A stretch of DNA of 13,925 nt from Alistipes sp. (GCA_019422485.1 JAHZDG010000020.1:1-13925); one strand, 5' to 3'; positions 1 to 6,962 are shown, counted from the stretch's first letter. Numbers and translations: made by a program. The notes: generated from the sequence alone by a model not told the origin.

Positions 1-124
1 GTGCCGTGGGAGCATAGGTGCCGGCTTCCAATACTTGTCGAAGCAGTTCGTCCGGAATCTGTTCACGTTTGTAGCGGCGGCAACTGCGACGGGTTTTGAT
101 CGTTTGCAACAACTCTTTTTCCAT
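1..124 (-). CDS. Nitroreductase family protein, N-terminal fragment (cut by window edge)
   Basis: Reading leftward from an ATG at 124-122, an open frame of 41 codons runs off the left edge. The peptide begins MEKELLQTIKTRRSCRRYKR and continues through a QIPDELLRQVLEAGTYAPTA segment. This is the N-terminal signature of the FMN-dependent nitroreductase fold: an initial helix, the RRS motif whose arginines contact the FMN phosphate, a 'Y' strand, then a PxxLLxxxLEAGxxAPTA helix. Family members reduce nitro groups, quinones or flavins with NAD(P)H in the cytoplasm. The substrate cannot be told from 41 residues, and the catalytic and dimer regions lie outside the window. The gene follows dnaG on the same strand after about 117 bp. 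The family call is fairly safe; the subfamily is not determinable. Confidence 0.8.
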   Translation of the reverse strand, partial: MEKELLQTIKTRRSCRRYKREQIPDELLRQVLEAGTYAPTA

Positions 125-148
125 GGTTTTATCGTTTAGCGCGTTCCG

Positions 149-174
149 GAAGGGGAGCTATGGATACCCCCTTC
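149..174. other. Inverted repeat, 7-bp stem, between dnaG and the nitroreductase gene
   Basis: GAAGGGG (149-155) pairs perfectly with CCCCTTC (168-174) around a 12-nt loop. There is no T-run on either side, so it is not a classical intrinsic terminator. It sits in the presumed 5' leader of the nitroreductase and could be a weak leader structure or a processing site. I see no stronger signal that ends dnaG transcription here. Confidence 0.35.
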
Positions 175-175
175 G

Positions 176-189
176 AAACGTTGACGTTT
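176..189. promoter_or_regulatory. Operator-like palindrome upstream of the nitroreductase
   Basis: AAACGT-TG-ACGTTT is a perfect 6-bp inverted repeat with a 2-bp centre, about 52 bp upstream of the nitroreductase start codon. Its size and symmetry fit a dimeric regulator site. Nitroreductases are often controlled by MarR/HxlR or redox regulators, but no regulator gene is visible to support that. No TAnnTTTG -7 box was found between this element and the gene. Confidence 0.3.
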
Positions 190-207
190 TATCTCTGGTA
201 TGAAGAC

Positions 208-223
208 TGTCTTGCTGTCTTGC
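208..223. repeat. Two-copy tandem 8-mer
   Basis: TGTCTTGC occurs twice in direct succession just downstream of the dnaG stop codon. It is short and could be chance. It is recorded because the rest of this 117-bp spacer also carries two inverted repeats. Confidence 0.4.
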
Positions 224-241
224 GGAGGGGCTGAAAGAAGA

Positions 242-2206
242 TTACAGAATTGATCGGTCGAGTTTCTTGGCGATCAGGATGCGCTCTTGGTTCAAAGCCG
301 AAATCTGGGAAGCCAGACGCGACTCTTCTTCCTCACTCAAGTCGGGAGCACTCAACCGCCCCTGCAACTCCTGGATGATGCCTTCAATCACTTTGGATTT
401 ATAGAGAATCACGGCCCGGGGCAAGGCTTCCGGCAGCAGTTCCTGCTCGCTGTGGATGACGATGTCATGCTTTTGCCACAATTTGCTGGGCGTATACAGT
501 TCGTCGTGGGTGAGCAGATCGACCACGGCGGAAGCGACTTCCGGATCGGCATGATTGATGAAGTGGCTCATCTCGATGGGTTGTCCTTCGGCCCGTAACC
601 GTTTGTACTCTTCGTAGATGGTCCGGTAGACCGGATTCCGCATGATGATACCGTTGCTGTCCAGATCGTTGATGATGACTTCGGCTACATTGAGCGGAAT
701 GAACTGTTTCCCTTCCCGGTAGTCGAAGTCCGTATGGCCGTATTTAAGCAGGTATTTGATGAGTTCGCGCTCCAGTTCGGCTGCGCTGCTGCCTGCCGTG
801 ATGTGGCGTTGAGGAGTAGCGGTTTGGGTTTGTTCGGCCAGGCTTTTCTGCCGGATGTATTCCTGACGACGGACGAATTCTTTGGCTTCGCCGCCGGCTG
901 AACGTTCGACGCGTTTGAGGGCAATTTCCCGTAACAGGATCTGCTCGTCGATCTCCATCGTCCGGGCGCATTCCCGGGTATACACCGAGCGGGTGATGGC
1001 ATCCGGAATAACCGAAATGCTTTGGACGATATCTGTAATCAGGGCGGCTTTTTTGAGCGGATCGCCTTGCGCCTCGTCCAACAACAGACGGGTTTTGAAC
1101 CCGATGAAATCCTCTTCGTGGGTCAGGATGAAATCGCGCAGTTCGCTGGCATTGTGTTGGCGGGCAAAGGAGTCGGGATCCTCTCCGTCGGGGAGCAGGA
1201 CCACCCGGACATTGAGCCCGTCGGCGAGAATCATGTCGATCCCCCGCAGCGAGGCTTTGATACCGGCAGCGTCGCCGTCATAGATTACGGTGACATTGCG
1301 GGTGAAGCGGCTGATGAGCCGGATTTGCCCTTCGGTCAGCGAGGTGCCCGAGGAGGCCACCACGTTTTCGATGCCCGACTGGTGCATGGAGATCACGTCG
1401 GTGTACCCTTCCACCAGAATGCAGCAATCCTGCTGGGTGATGGCCCGTTTGGCAAAATAGAGCCCGTAGAGCACATCGCTTTTGTGGTAGATTTCCGATT
1501 CGGGGGAGTTGAGGTATTTGGCGGTCTTCTTGTCGGTGCGCATGGTGCGGCCGCCGAATGCCGTGACCCGTCCGCTCACGCTGTGAATCGGAAAGATGAC
1601 CCGGGTGCTGAAACGGTCATAATAACCGCCGGTTTCCCGTTTGATGGTCAATCCCGTGGCGACCAGAAACTGTTCCTGATACCCGTCGGCCAGGGCTTGT
1701 CGGGTGAAGGTGTCTCCTCCGCCGGGGCAGTAGCCCAGGCCGAATTTGTGGATGGTGGCGTCGGAGAATCCCCGTTCCCGGAAATAGGCCAGTCCGAGGC
1801 TTTGTCCTTCGGGGCTTTCGTGCAGCATGCGGGCGAAATAATCGGCCGCATACGACGAAACGACCATCATACTCTCCCGGTCGTCGTTATGGCGTTGTTC
1901 TTCGGGGGTCATTTCCCGTTCAGCCACCTCGATGTTGTATTTGCGGGCGACGTATTTCAGGGCCTCGGGGTAGGTCATGTGTTCGTGCTCCATGACGAAG
2001 GTGACAGCATTGCCGCCTTTGCCGCAGCCGAAACATTTGAACAGCCCTTTGCTGGGAGAGACCACGAACGAAGGGGTCTTTTCGTTGTGGAAGGGGCAGC
2101 AGGCCTGATAGTTGACCCCTTTCCGTTTGAGAGATACGAAATCACCGATCACCTCCACAATGTTGGCGGCGGCGAATATACGGTCTATGGTCGCTTGGTC
2201 TATCAT
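242..2206 (-). CDS. dnaG: DNA primase
   Basis: This 654-residue protein synthesises RNA primers at the replication fork together with the DnaB helicase. It opens with the primase zinc-binding domain: C37-x2-H40-x17-C58-x2-C61 (CHC2 type) inside CCPFHNEKTPSF...FKCFGCGKGGN. A catalytic core follows, with the TOPRIM motifs EGYTDV (E266) and YDGDAAG (D310, D312) that bind the catalytic metals. The rest, from about residue 430, is the more variable helicase-interacting C-terminal domain. E. coli primase has 581 residues; the longer form here is mostly extra C-terminal sequence. The start MIDQATIDRIFAAANIVEVI aligns with the usual primase N-terminus, and a TATCTTTG -7 box lies about 35 bp upstream. 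No key residue is missing. Confidence 0.97.
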   Translation of the reverse strand: MIDQATIDRIFAAANIVEVIGDFVSLKRKGVNYQACCPFHNEKTPSFVVSPSKGLFKCFGCGKGGNAVTFVMEHEHMTYPEALKYVARKYNIEVAEREMTPEEQRHNDDRESMMVVSSYAADYFARMLHESPEGQSLGLAYFRERGFSDATIHKFGLGYCPGGGDTFTRQALADGYQEQFLVATGLTIKRETGGYYDRFSTRVIFPIHSVSGRVTAFGGRTMRTDKKTAKYLNSPESEIYHKSDVLYGLYFAKRAITQQDCCILVEGYTDVISMHQSGIENVVASSGTSLTEGQIRLISRFTRNVTVIYDGDAAGIKASLRGIDMILADGLNVRVVLLPDGEDPDSFARQHNASELRDFILTHEEDFIGFKTRLLLDEAQGDPLKKAALITDIVQSISVIPDAITRSVYTRECARTMEIDEQILLREIALKRVERSAGGEAKEFVRRQEYIRQKSLAEQTQTATPQRHITAGSSAAELERELIKYLLKYGHTDFDYREGKQFIPLNVAEVIINDLDSNGIIMRNPVYRTIYEEYKRLRAEGQPIEMSHFINHADPEVASAVVDLLTHDELYTPSKLWQKHDIVIHSEQELLPEALPRAVILYKSKVIEGIIQELQGRLSAPDLSEEEESRLASQISALNQERILIAKKLDRSIL

Positions 2207-2240
2207 GCCGGAATGAAAAGTCGTTCGGGGAACGATCCCT

Positions 2241-2248
2241 CAAAGATA
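2241..2248 (-). promoter_or_regulatory. Bacteroidetes-type -7 box for dnaG
   Basis: The reverse strand reads TATCTTTG, a perfect match to the TAnnTTTG -7 element of the primary sigma factor of Bacteroidetes. It would place the transcription start near 2235 and give a leader of roughly 28 nt before the dnaG ATG. I see no good TTTG -33 element at the usual distance. Confidence 0.6.
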
Positions 2249-2269
2249 CGCAAATTTTTTCGACTCTGT

Positions 2270-2287
2270 CCGGCGCTTCGAAGCCGG
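2270..2287 (-). terminator. Small GC-rich hairpin just after mntP
   Basis: CCGGC (2270-2274) pairs with GCCGG (2283-2287) directly after the mntP stop codon. The stem is only 5 bp and is not followed by a T-run in the leftward direction; an A-run lies further on. If it terminates mntP it does so weakly, so read-through into dnaG is plausible. Confidence 0.25.
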
Positions 2288-2288
2288 T

Positions 2289-2876
2289 TTAGAACAGGTG
2301 GTCGATCAGAACCTTTAACCCGATGAGGATGAGGATGACCCCTCCGAAAATTTCGGCTTTGGGGCCCAGTCGTGAGGAGACTTTTTTCCCGAGCAGAATG
2401 CCGGCCGTCGAAAGTCCCGAGGCAGTCAGACCGATGAGGGTGGCGGCCAACAGAATGTTGATCAGTTGATTGCTGTCGATCAGGGCTACTTTGACCAGCC
2501 CCAGGCTGAAACCGCTGATCAGGGCATCGATACTCAGGGCCACCCCGAACATCAGGGTGTTGCGCCAGGAAAGCAGGTCGCAATCGACTTCGTCGTCTTC
2601 GGACCCGGAGCATCCCGAGCGGATCATCCGTACTCCCAGAAAGGCGAGCAGACCAAACGCGATCCAATGGTCATAGGCGGCGATCAGGCGGCTGATATTT
2701 TCGCCTAACAGCCAGCCTCCCAGGATCATGAAGAAATGAAACAGCCCGATGACGGCCAGAAACCGGATTTTCTGTGTTCTCGAGGTGCGTTCCGCGGCAA
2801 AGCCCAAAGAGAGCGAAACGGCAAACGTATCGAGGCTGAGTCCGACACCCAGCAGCAAGATGGAGAGAAAGCCCAT
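2289..2876 (-). CDS. mntP: Manganese efflux pump MntP
   Basis: A 195-residue inner-membrane protein of the MntP (DUF204/YebN) family, which exports Mn(2+) and protects against manganese toxicity. The family averages about 190 residues with six membrane helices built from two repeated halves. Both signature segments are present: GVGLSLDTFAVSLSLG (D16) and GVALSIDALISGFSLG (D117). Their aspartates are needed for transport in characterised members. The central loop is short and acidic (SEDDEVDCD). The same frame stays open far upstream, but MGFLSILLLG is the correct start because it opens the first membrane helix and lies 22 bp below a TACCTTTG -7 box. A yybP-ykoY manganese riboswitch is ruled out by the very short leader. 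Its relation to dnaG downstream is probably only positional. Confidence 0.93.
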   Translation of the reverse strand: MGFLSILLLGVGLSLDTFAVSLSLGFAAERTSRTQKIRFLAVIGLFHFFMILGGWLLGENISRLIAAYDHWIAFGLLAFLGVRMIRSGCSGSEDDEVDCDLLSWRNTLMFGVALSIDALISGFSLGLVKVALIDSNQLINILLAATLIGLTASGLSTAGILLGKKVSSRLGPKAEIFGGVILILIGLKVLIDHLF

Positions 2877-2898
2877 AAATTGAGTAAGAAGATTTCCG

Positions 2899-2906
2899 CA
2901 AAGGTA
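2899..2906 (-). promoter_or_regulatory. -7 box for mntP
   Basis: The reverse strand reads TACCTTTG, matching TAnnTTTG. The predicted start of transcription is near 2893, giving a leader of about 15-20 nt, too short for a riboswitch. This box also decides the mntP start, since the long upstream extension of the frame would lie outside the transcript. Confidence 0.55.
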
Positions 2907-3059
2907 CGATTTGCCGGGTATATTTCGTGATTTTGATCGGGAATTTTCAGGGGTTGAAATGGGCTTGTCTTGGAAACGGGCGAAAGGTCTCAACGGAAAG
3001 AATTTACGGGAGGGAAAATCCTTAACTGAAATAGCCTTTTCTACGGAGAGAAGCGGCCT

Positions 3060-3091
3060 GAAATCCCAGCGGTGCCAAGGGAAAGGATTTC
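3060..3091. repeat. Inverted repeat in the mntP-uvrB spacer
   Basis: GAAATCC (3060-3066) and GGATTTC (3085-3091) are perfect 7-bp arms around an 18-nt loop. The element lies about 50 bp upstream of the uvrB -7 box. It could fold in RNA or bind a protein as DNA. Apart from promoters and inverted repeats, I see no supportable gene in the 2877-3149 spacer. A basic 64-codon frame there has no start signal or family resemblance. Confidence 0.4.
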
Positions 3092-3097
3092 TGAGGG

Positions 3098-3112
3098 CTT
3101 CCTGAAAGGAAG
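3098..3112. promoter_or_regulatory. Operator-like palindrome upstream of the uvrB promoter
   Basis: CTTCCT-GAA-AGGAAG is a perfect 6-bp inverted repeat with a 3-bp centre, 25 bp upstream of the uvrB -7 box and therefore at or just above the -33 region. A dimeric regulator bound here could activate or repress uvrB. uvrB is an SOS gene in many bacteria, but this sequence does not resemble the classical LexA sites of Proteobacteria or Firmicutes, so the regulator is unknown. Confidence 0.35.
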
Positions 3113-3137
3113 GTGTCAAAGTTTGTCGGAAATCGGT

Positions 3138-3145
3138 TATCTTTG
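3138..3145 (+). promoter_or_regulatory. -7 box immediately before uvrB
   Basis: TATCTTTG is identical to the boxes before dnaG and trxB. It ends only 4 bp before the uvrB ATG at 3150. Transcription normally starts about 5-8 nt after this element, so the mRNA would start at or within a few bases of the start codon. Confidence 0.55.
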
Positions 3146-3149
3146 TTCC

Positions 3150-5171
3150 ATGGATTTTAAACTCGTATCGGAATACCAGCCTACGGGAGATCAACCCGAG
3201 GCTATTGAGCGGCTGACTGAATCGCTTCGCAGCGGGTGTAAGCACAACACGCTGTTGGGGGTGACCGGTTCCGGCAAGACGTTTACCATGGCCAATGTCA
3301 TCGCCCGGCTCAATAAACCGACGCTGATCATGAGCCATAACAAGACGTTGGCTGCCCAGCTCTATGGGGAGTTCAAGAACTTTTTCCCGGAGAACGCCGT
3401 CGAGTATTTCGTCTCCTATTACGACTATTATCAGCCCGAAGCCTATATTCCTACCACCGATACGTTTATCGAAAAAGACCTCTCGATTAACGAAGGCATT
3501 GAAAAGATGCGTCTGAGTGCGACTTCGGCCCTGCTGAGCGGGCGGAATGATGTGATCGTGGTGTCGAGTGTGTCGTGTATTTACGGGATCGGGAATCCGG
3601 AAGACTTCAATGCGACCTCCATTGAGTTGCATGTGGGGGACATCATCAGCCGCAATAAGTTGCTGTATGCGCTGGTCGATGCGCTGTATACCCGGAGTGA
3701 AGCGGATTTCCGGCCGGGTACTTTTCGTGTCAATGGCGATACGGTGGATATTTATGCCGCCTATGGTGATGTCTGCTACCGGATCATCTCGTATGATAAC
3801 GATATCGAACTGATCTATGTGATCGACCCGACGACCGGACAGCGGATCGATCGTCAGGAACGGGTCAAGATCTATCCGGCCAATCTGTTCGTTACCACCA
3901 AAGAGCGGGTCGAAAAGGCGATTCGTCAGATTCAGCTCGATCTGGGCAAGCAATGCGAGTTTTTTGAACAGGCCGGACGTCCGGTGGAAGCTCGCCGACT
4001 CAAACAGCGGGTCGAATACGACCTGGAGATGATCAAGGAGTTGGGATATTGTCCGGGCATTGAAAACTATTCCCGCTATTTCGACGGTCGCTCACCGGGT
4101 AGTCGTCCGTTCTGTCTGATCGATTACTTCCCGAAAGACTATCTGTTGATTATCGACGAAAGTCATGTGACGATTCCTCAGATTCGAGGAATGTATGGCG
4201 GGGATGCCTCCCGAAAGCACAACCTGGTAGAGTATGGGTATCGCCTGCCGGCAGCCATGGATAACCGGCCGTTACGGTTCGAGGAGTTCGAGGCCCTGGA
4301 GAACGACGTGATTTATGTGAGCGCTACCCCCGCCGATTACGAACTGATCAAATCGGAAGGCTCGATTGTCGAACAGTTTATCCGTCCGACCGGTTTGATC
4401 GATCCTTCGGTAGAGATTCGTCCGACACTCAATCAGATCGACGATCTGGTGGAAGAGATCGAAAAGCGGGCGCTGCACGACGAACGGGTGTTGGTGACGA
4501 CCCTGACCAAACGCATGGCTGAGGAGTTGTATAAATATTTCGACCATATGGGGATCCGTTGTCGCTATATCCATTCGGATGTGGATACGCTGGAGCGGGT
4601 TCAGATTCTGGATGATCTGCGGGCGGGTATGTTCGATGTGTTGATCGGGGTGAACTTGTTGCGTGAAGGTCTCGACCTGCCGGAAGTTTCTCTGGTGGCG
4701 ATCATGGATGCCGACAAGGAGGGCTTCCTGCGCAGTGCGCGTTCGCTGACCCAAACCTCGGGTCGGGCGGCCCGGAATGTCGGCGGACGGGTGATTATGT
4801 ATGCCGATACCATCACCGATTCGATGCGTCTGTCGATTCAGGATACCAACCGTCGTCGCGAAAAACAACTCTACTATAATGCCCAACATCAGGTGATGCC
4901 TCGCCAGGCGATGAAGAGCAGCAAAGGAATCATCAGCGGTGAAAAACTGTCGGGCGGAGGGGTAACTTATGATTTGAAAGCGACCCAGCCGGGTATGGCG
5001 GCCGATCCGGTAGCAGCTTACCTGACCGACAAAGATTTGGATGTGGCGATCAAATTGGCCCGCGAAGCGATGGAAAGTGCGGCCCGGGAGCTGGATTTTG
5101 CCGCAGCGGCTCAGTATCGGGATCAGATGTACGCTTTGCAGGAAAAACAACGAAATTTGGAAAAGGTATGA
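3150..5171 (+). CDS. uvrB: Excinuclease ABC subunit B
   Basis: UvrB is the damage-verifying helicase-like subunit of nucleotide excision repair. It is loaded by UvrA, opens the DNA around a lesion and recruits UvrC for incision. The 673-residue length equals that of E. coli UvrB. Visible parts in order: the N-terminal SEYQPTGDQPEAI motif; Walker A GVTGSGKT (about 37-44); the damage-gripping beta-hairpin VSYYDYYQPEAYIPTTDTF; the DEAD-like box IIDESH (D336-E337-S338-H339); helicase motif VI QTSGRAARN; and a C-terminal UVR helix pair (LAREAMESAARELDFAAAAQ) that contacts UvrC. The frame is open upstream, but MDFKLVSEYQPTGDQ matches the conserved start. The stop overlaps the next gene by 4 bp (ATGA). 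No motif is degraded. Confidence 0.98.
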   Translation: MDFKLVSEYQPTGDQPEAIERLTESLRSGCKHNTLLGVTGSGKTFTMANVIARLNKPTLIMSHNKTLAAQLYGEFKNFFPENAVEYFVSYYDYYQPEAYIPTTDTFIEKDLSINEGIEKMRLSATSALLSGRNDVIVVSSVSCIYGIGNPEDFNATSIELHVGDIISRNKLLYALVDALYTRSEADFRPGTFRVNGDTVDIYAAYGDVCYRIISYDNDIELIYVIDPTTGQRIDRQERVKIYPANLFVTTKERVEKAIRQIQLDLGKQCEFFEQAGRPVEARRLKQRVEYDLEMIKELGYCPGIENYSRYFDGRSPGSRPFCLIDYFPKDYLLIIDESHVTIPQIRGMYGGDASRKHNLVEYGYRLPAAMDNRPLRFEEFEALENDVIYVSATPADYELIKSEGSIVEQFIRPTGLIDPSVEIRPTLNQIDDLVEEIEKRALHDERVLVTTLTKRMAEELYKYFDHMGIRCRYIHSDVDTLERVQILDDLRAGMFDVLIGVNLLREGLDLPEVSLVAIMDADKEGFLRSARSLTQTSGRAARNVGGRVIMYADTITDSMRLSIQDTNRRREKQLYYNAQHQVMPRQAMKSSKGIISGEKLSGGGVTYDLKATQPGMAADPVAAYLTDKDLDVAIKLAREAMESAARELDFAAAAQYRDQMYALQEKQRNLEKV

Positions 5172-5656
5172 CACTGGCTCACGGATTGACCCGGTTGATC
5201 GATTGGTTTTATGTCGCTCCGTTGTCGCGCGTGATGCCGTTGCAGACGTTTCGTTATGCGGTGTGCGGGGGGGGCAACTTGTTGTTGAACTGGGTGTTGT
5301 ATGCGCTGCTCTACAACTTTGTGTTTGATAAAGAGATTGTGGAGCTGGGCTTTATGGCGATTTCGCCCTATATCGCCGCATTTATTGTCGTTTTCCCGGT
5401 TACGTTCCTGACCGGTTTCTGGTTGCAGAAGAATATCGCCTTCCGTTACTCGCCTTTGAAAAACGGAACGCAACTGTTTCGCTATCTGTTGAGTGTCTTG
5501 GGGTCAATTTTGCTCAACTATGTGTTGCTGAAGTTTTTTGTGGAGGTGGTCCGAATCTATCCTACCCCTTCCCAGGTGCTGACCTCTTTGCTATCGATTG
5601 TGTATAGCTATCTGATGCAAAAACATTTTACGTTCCGGGGCTGTCAGGAACCTTGA
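5168..5656 (+). CDS. GtrA-family membrane protein
   Basis: A 162-residue, strongly hydrophobic protein with about four membrane helices, near residues 27-50, 62-85, 98-120 and 130-150. It follows the GtrA/DPMS pattern: FRYAVCGGGNLLLNWVLY in helix 1, an FxLQKNIAFRY link after helix 2, LFRYLLSVLGSILLNYVLL in helix 3, and a C-terminal SYLMQKHFTFRG. GtrA relatives are thought to flip or present polyprenyl-phosphate-linked sugars for O-antigen or cell-wall glycosylation. The exact substrate is unknown here. Its ATG overlaps the uvrB stop (ATGA), so it is translationally coupled to a DNA-repair gene, and it ends just before a strong terminator. Glycosyltransferases lie 4-5 kb downstream in a separate transcription unit. 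Confidence 0.85.
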   Translation: MTLAHGLTRLIDWFYVAPLSRVMPLQTFRYAVCGGGNLLLNWVLYALLYNFVFDKEIVELGFMAISPYIAAFIVVFPVTFLTGFWLQKNIAFRYSPLKNGTQLFRYLLSVLGSILLNYVLLKFFVEVVRIYPTPSQVLTSLLSIVYSYLMQKHFTFRGCQEP

Positions 5657-5686
5657 TGCAAGCCTGAAAATTTTAGACAGAAAAAT

Positions 5687-5726
5687 AACCGAGGGAGAAC
5701 TGCGTATACAGCGTTCTCCCTCGGTT
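5687..5726. terminator. Strong bidirectional intrinsic terminator
   Basis: AACCGAGGGAGAAC (5687-5700) and GTTCTCCCTCGGTT (5713-5726) form a perfect 14-bp stem with a 12-nt loop. A T-run follows on the plus strand (GGTTTTG), and the minus strand continues as TTATTTTT. It lies between the converging gtrA and M23 peptidase genes and should end both. Confidence 0.9.
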
Positions 5727-5745
5727 TTGTGTATGGAATCGGAGC

Positions 5746-6801
5746 CTATTTGACCCGGATTCGTTCTTTGATTTGCAGGATCTTGGTCGGCTTGATGCCG
5801 TTGAGGGCACAGATTTTGGAAACCGTGGTGCCGTACCGTTTGGCCAAAGCCGAGAGCGTGTCGCCCTTCCGGATGATGTGGTATTGCGGCGAGCCCTTGC
5901 TGCTGCTCGACGAGCTCGAGGAAGAAGTGGCCGAAGATTCTTCTTTTTCCGATGATTCCTGGCTGTCGGCATATAAAGGCAGCGGCTTGTTGGAGGCCCG
6001 AATGCGTCCGCCCCGGTTCGACAAATAGAGCGTGCCGTCGCGCAGGGAGCGACTTTCCGGGTTTACCATCAGGGTCGGGTTGAAATGTTCCCCCGATACT
6101 CGGATTTCGAAATGGAGGTGCTCGGTGGTGGCTCGTCCCGTGCGGCCGGCCAGGGCGATCGGATCACCGGCCTGTACGACGTCGTTGACGTGAACCAGGT
6201 TGCGGCTGTTGTGCGAGTAGAGCGTTTCGATGCCGTTATAGTGCCGGATGACAATGGTGTTACCATAACCGCTGTAAGGTTTCGACATGCGGACCACCCC
6301 GGACATTGCTGCCCGAATGGTATCGCGAGGAACTGCTTTGATGTCGATACCGGTATGTAAGGAGCGTCCTCGATAGCCGTATGGGGAGATCAGTTTGCCC
6401 GGATAGGGATAGACGAATTGGTCTTGAAGCTCGTTCAGGTCGATGGTCAGTTCGCCCGAAGAGGGAAATGGGTTATCGCGGTTGGCCGGCAAACGGACAT
6501 GCTGACTTTCTGACTCCGAAAAATGGATTTCAGGTATGTTTTGAGACGGTTGAGGCTGACGTTTTTCTTGGAGTTTACGCAGAGACGGTAAAGAATCGGG
6601 GCCTTCGGGCAGAGAGGTATCGGTCGGGTCGGTTTCTTTGGCTCCAGGAAGCACCTCTTCCGCCGGAATTGGTTGCGCCGGAGTGGTTTGAACGGTGTTT
6701 TGTGTTTTATTTTTCTTGGGCTTTTTAGAGAATTTCAGGACGGAACAACCTGAAAAAAGAAATAGGGTAACCAGAAAAAAAGGCAGCGATCGTCTCAGCA
6801 T
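5746..6801 (-). CDS. M23 peptidase with LysM domain, lipoprotein (NlpD/MepM-like)
   Basis: A predicted 351-residue envelope lipoprotein that cuts peptidoglycan cross-links or activates amidases during cell division. The start chosen is MLRRSLPFFLVTLFLFSGC, a lipoprotein signal peptide with the lipid-attached Cys at 19. The following residues (SVLKFSKK) lack the acidic surface-export signal of Bacteroidetes, which suggests a periplasm-facing outer-membrane anchor. A charged, Pro/Gln-rich linker follows. The M23 domain (about 135-250) has all zinc and catalytic residues: H149-x3-D153, H197 and H228-L-H230. A nine-Ser run (293-301) leads to a C-terminal LysM domain (307-351, YHIIRKGDTLSALAKRYGTT) for glycan binding. 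The frame is open to 6927, but a -7 box at 6856-6863 and the signal peptide favour 6801. The intact active site argues for a real hydrolase rather than a degenerate NlpD/EnvC activator. Confidence 0.9.
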   Translation of the reverse strand: MLRRSLPFFLVTLFLFSGCSVLKFSKKPKKNKTQNTVQTTPAQPIPAEEVLPGAKETDPTDTSLPEGPDSLPSLRKLQEKRQPQPSQNIPEIHFSESESQHVRLPANRDNPFPSSGELTIDLNELQDQFVYPYPGKLISPYGYRGRSLHTGIDIKAVPRDTIRAAMSGVVRMSKPYSGYGNTIVIRHYNGIETLYSHNSRNLVHVNDVVQAGDPIALAGRTGRATTEHLHFEIRVSGEHFNPTLMVNPESRSLRDGTLYLSNRGGRIRASNKPLPLYADSQESSEKEESSATSSSSSSSSSKGSPQYHIIRKGDTLSALAKRYGTTVSKICALNGIKPTKILQIKERIRVK

Positions 6802-6855
6802 AAGGTGGCGTTTAAGTCTCTTTGTGGCGGACAGTTCTGTCGAAAATAGGAACCG

Positions 6856-6863
6856 GAAAGATA
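6856..6863 (-). promoter_or_regulatory. -7 box for the M23 lipoprotein gene
   Basis: The reverse strand reads TATCTTTC, one base off TAnnTTTG. It predicts a transcript starting near 6849 and a leader of about 48 nt, consistent with the lipoprotein start at 6801 and not with the longer frame from 6927. Confidence 0.45.
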
Positions 6864-6954
6864 CGGGTGGTGGATTTATGACAGGAACGGTCTCTTTTAC
6901 GGTTTTCAGCAGGCTAAAGGTAGTCATTTTTACCCGAAATTGAATAAATAAGCG

Positions 6955-6962
6955 TATCTTTG
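6955..6962 (+). promoter_or_regulatory. -7 box for the trxB operon
   Basis: TATCTTTG lies 24 bp before the chosen trxB ATG at 6987 and matches TAnnTTTG exactly. A T-rich stretch (6927-6931) may stand in for the -33 element, although its spacing of 23 bp is a little long. This is the only promoter-like element I find for the four-gene run trxB to GT2. Confidence 0.6.

Noticed and set aside
1022..2326. Long plus-strand open frame (about 434 codons) antisense to dnaG
   Set aside because: It mirrors the dnaG reading frame, shows no domain or plausible start context, and reflects high G+C codon bias that removes stop codons on the opposite strand. Similar antisense frames over uvrB (4272-5174), trxB (6930-7838) and the kinase (12005-12577) were dismissed for the same reason.
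2911..3105. Basic 64-codon frame in the mntP-uvrB spacer as a small protein
   Set aside because: It has no promoter or start signal, no recognisable motif, and overlaps the inverted repeats. There is nothing to support translation.
2877..3149. A yybP-ykoY-type riboswitch or other structured RNA upstream of mntP
   Set aside because: The predicted leader is too short, and the inverted repeats in the spacer sit beyond the promoter and nearer uvrB.
2877..3953. Upstream extension of the mntP frame to about 554 residues
   Set aside because: The extension runs antisense to uvrB, lies above the mntP -7 box, and would put a hydrophilic region before the first membrane helix. The family is about 190 residues long.
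6802..6927. Longer N-terminus for the M23 lipoprotein
   Set aside because: It would bury the lipoprotein signal peptide 42 residues inside the protein and lies mostly upstream of the -7 box at 6856-6863.
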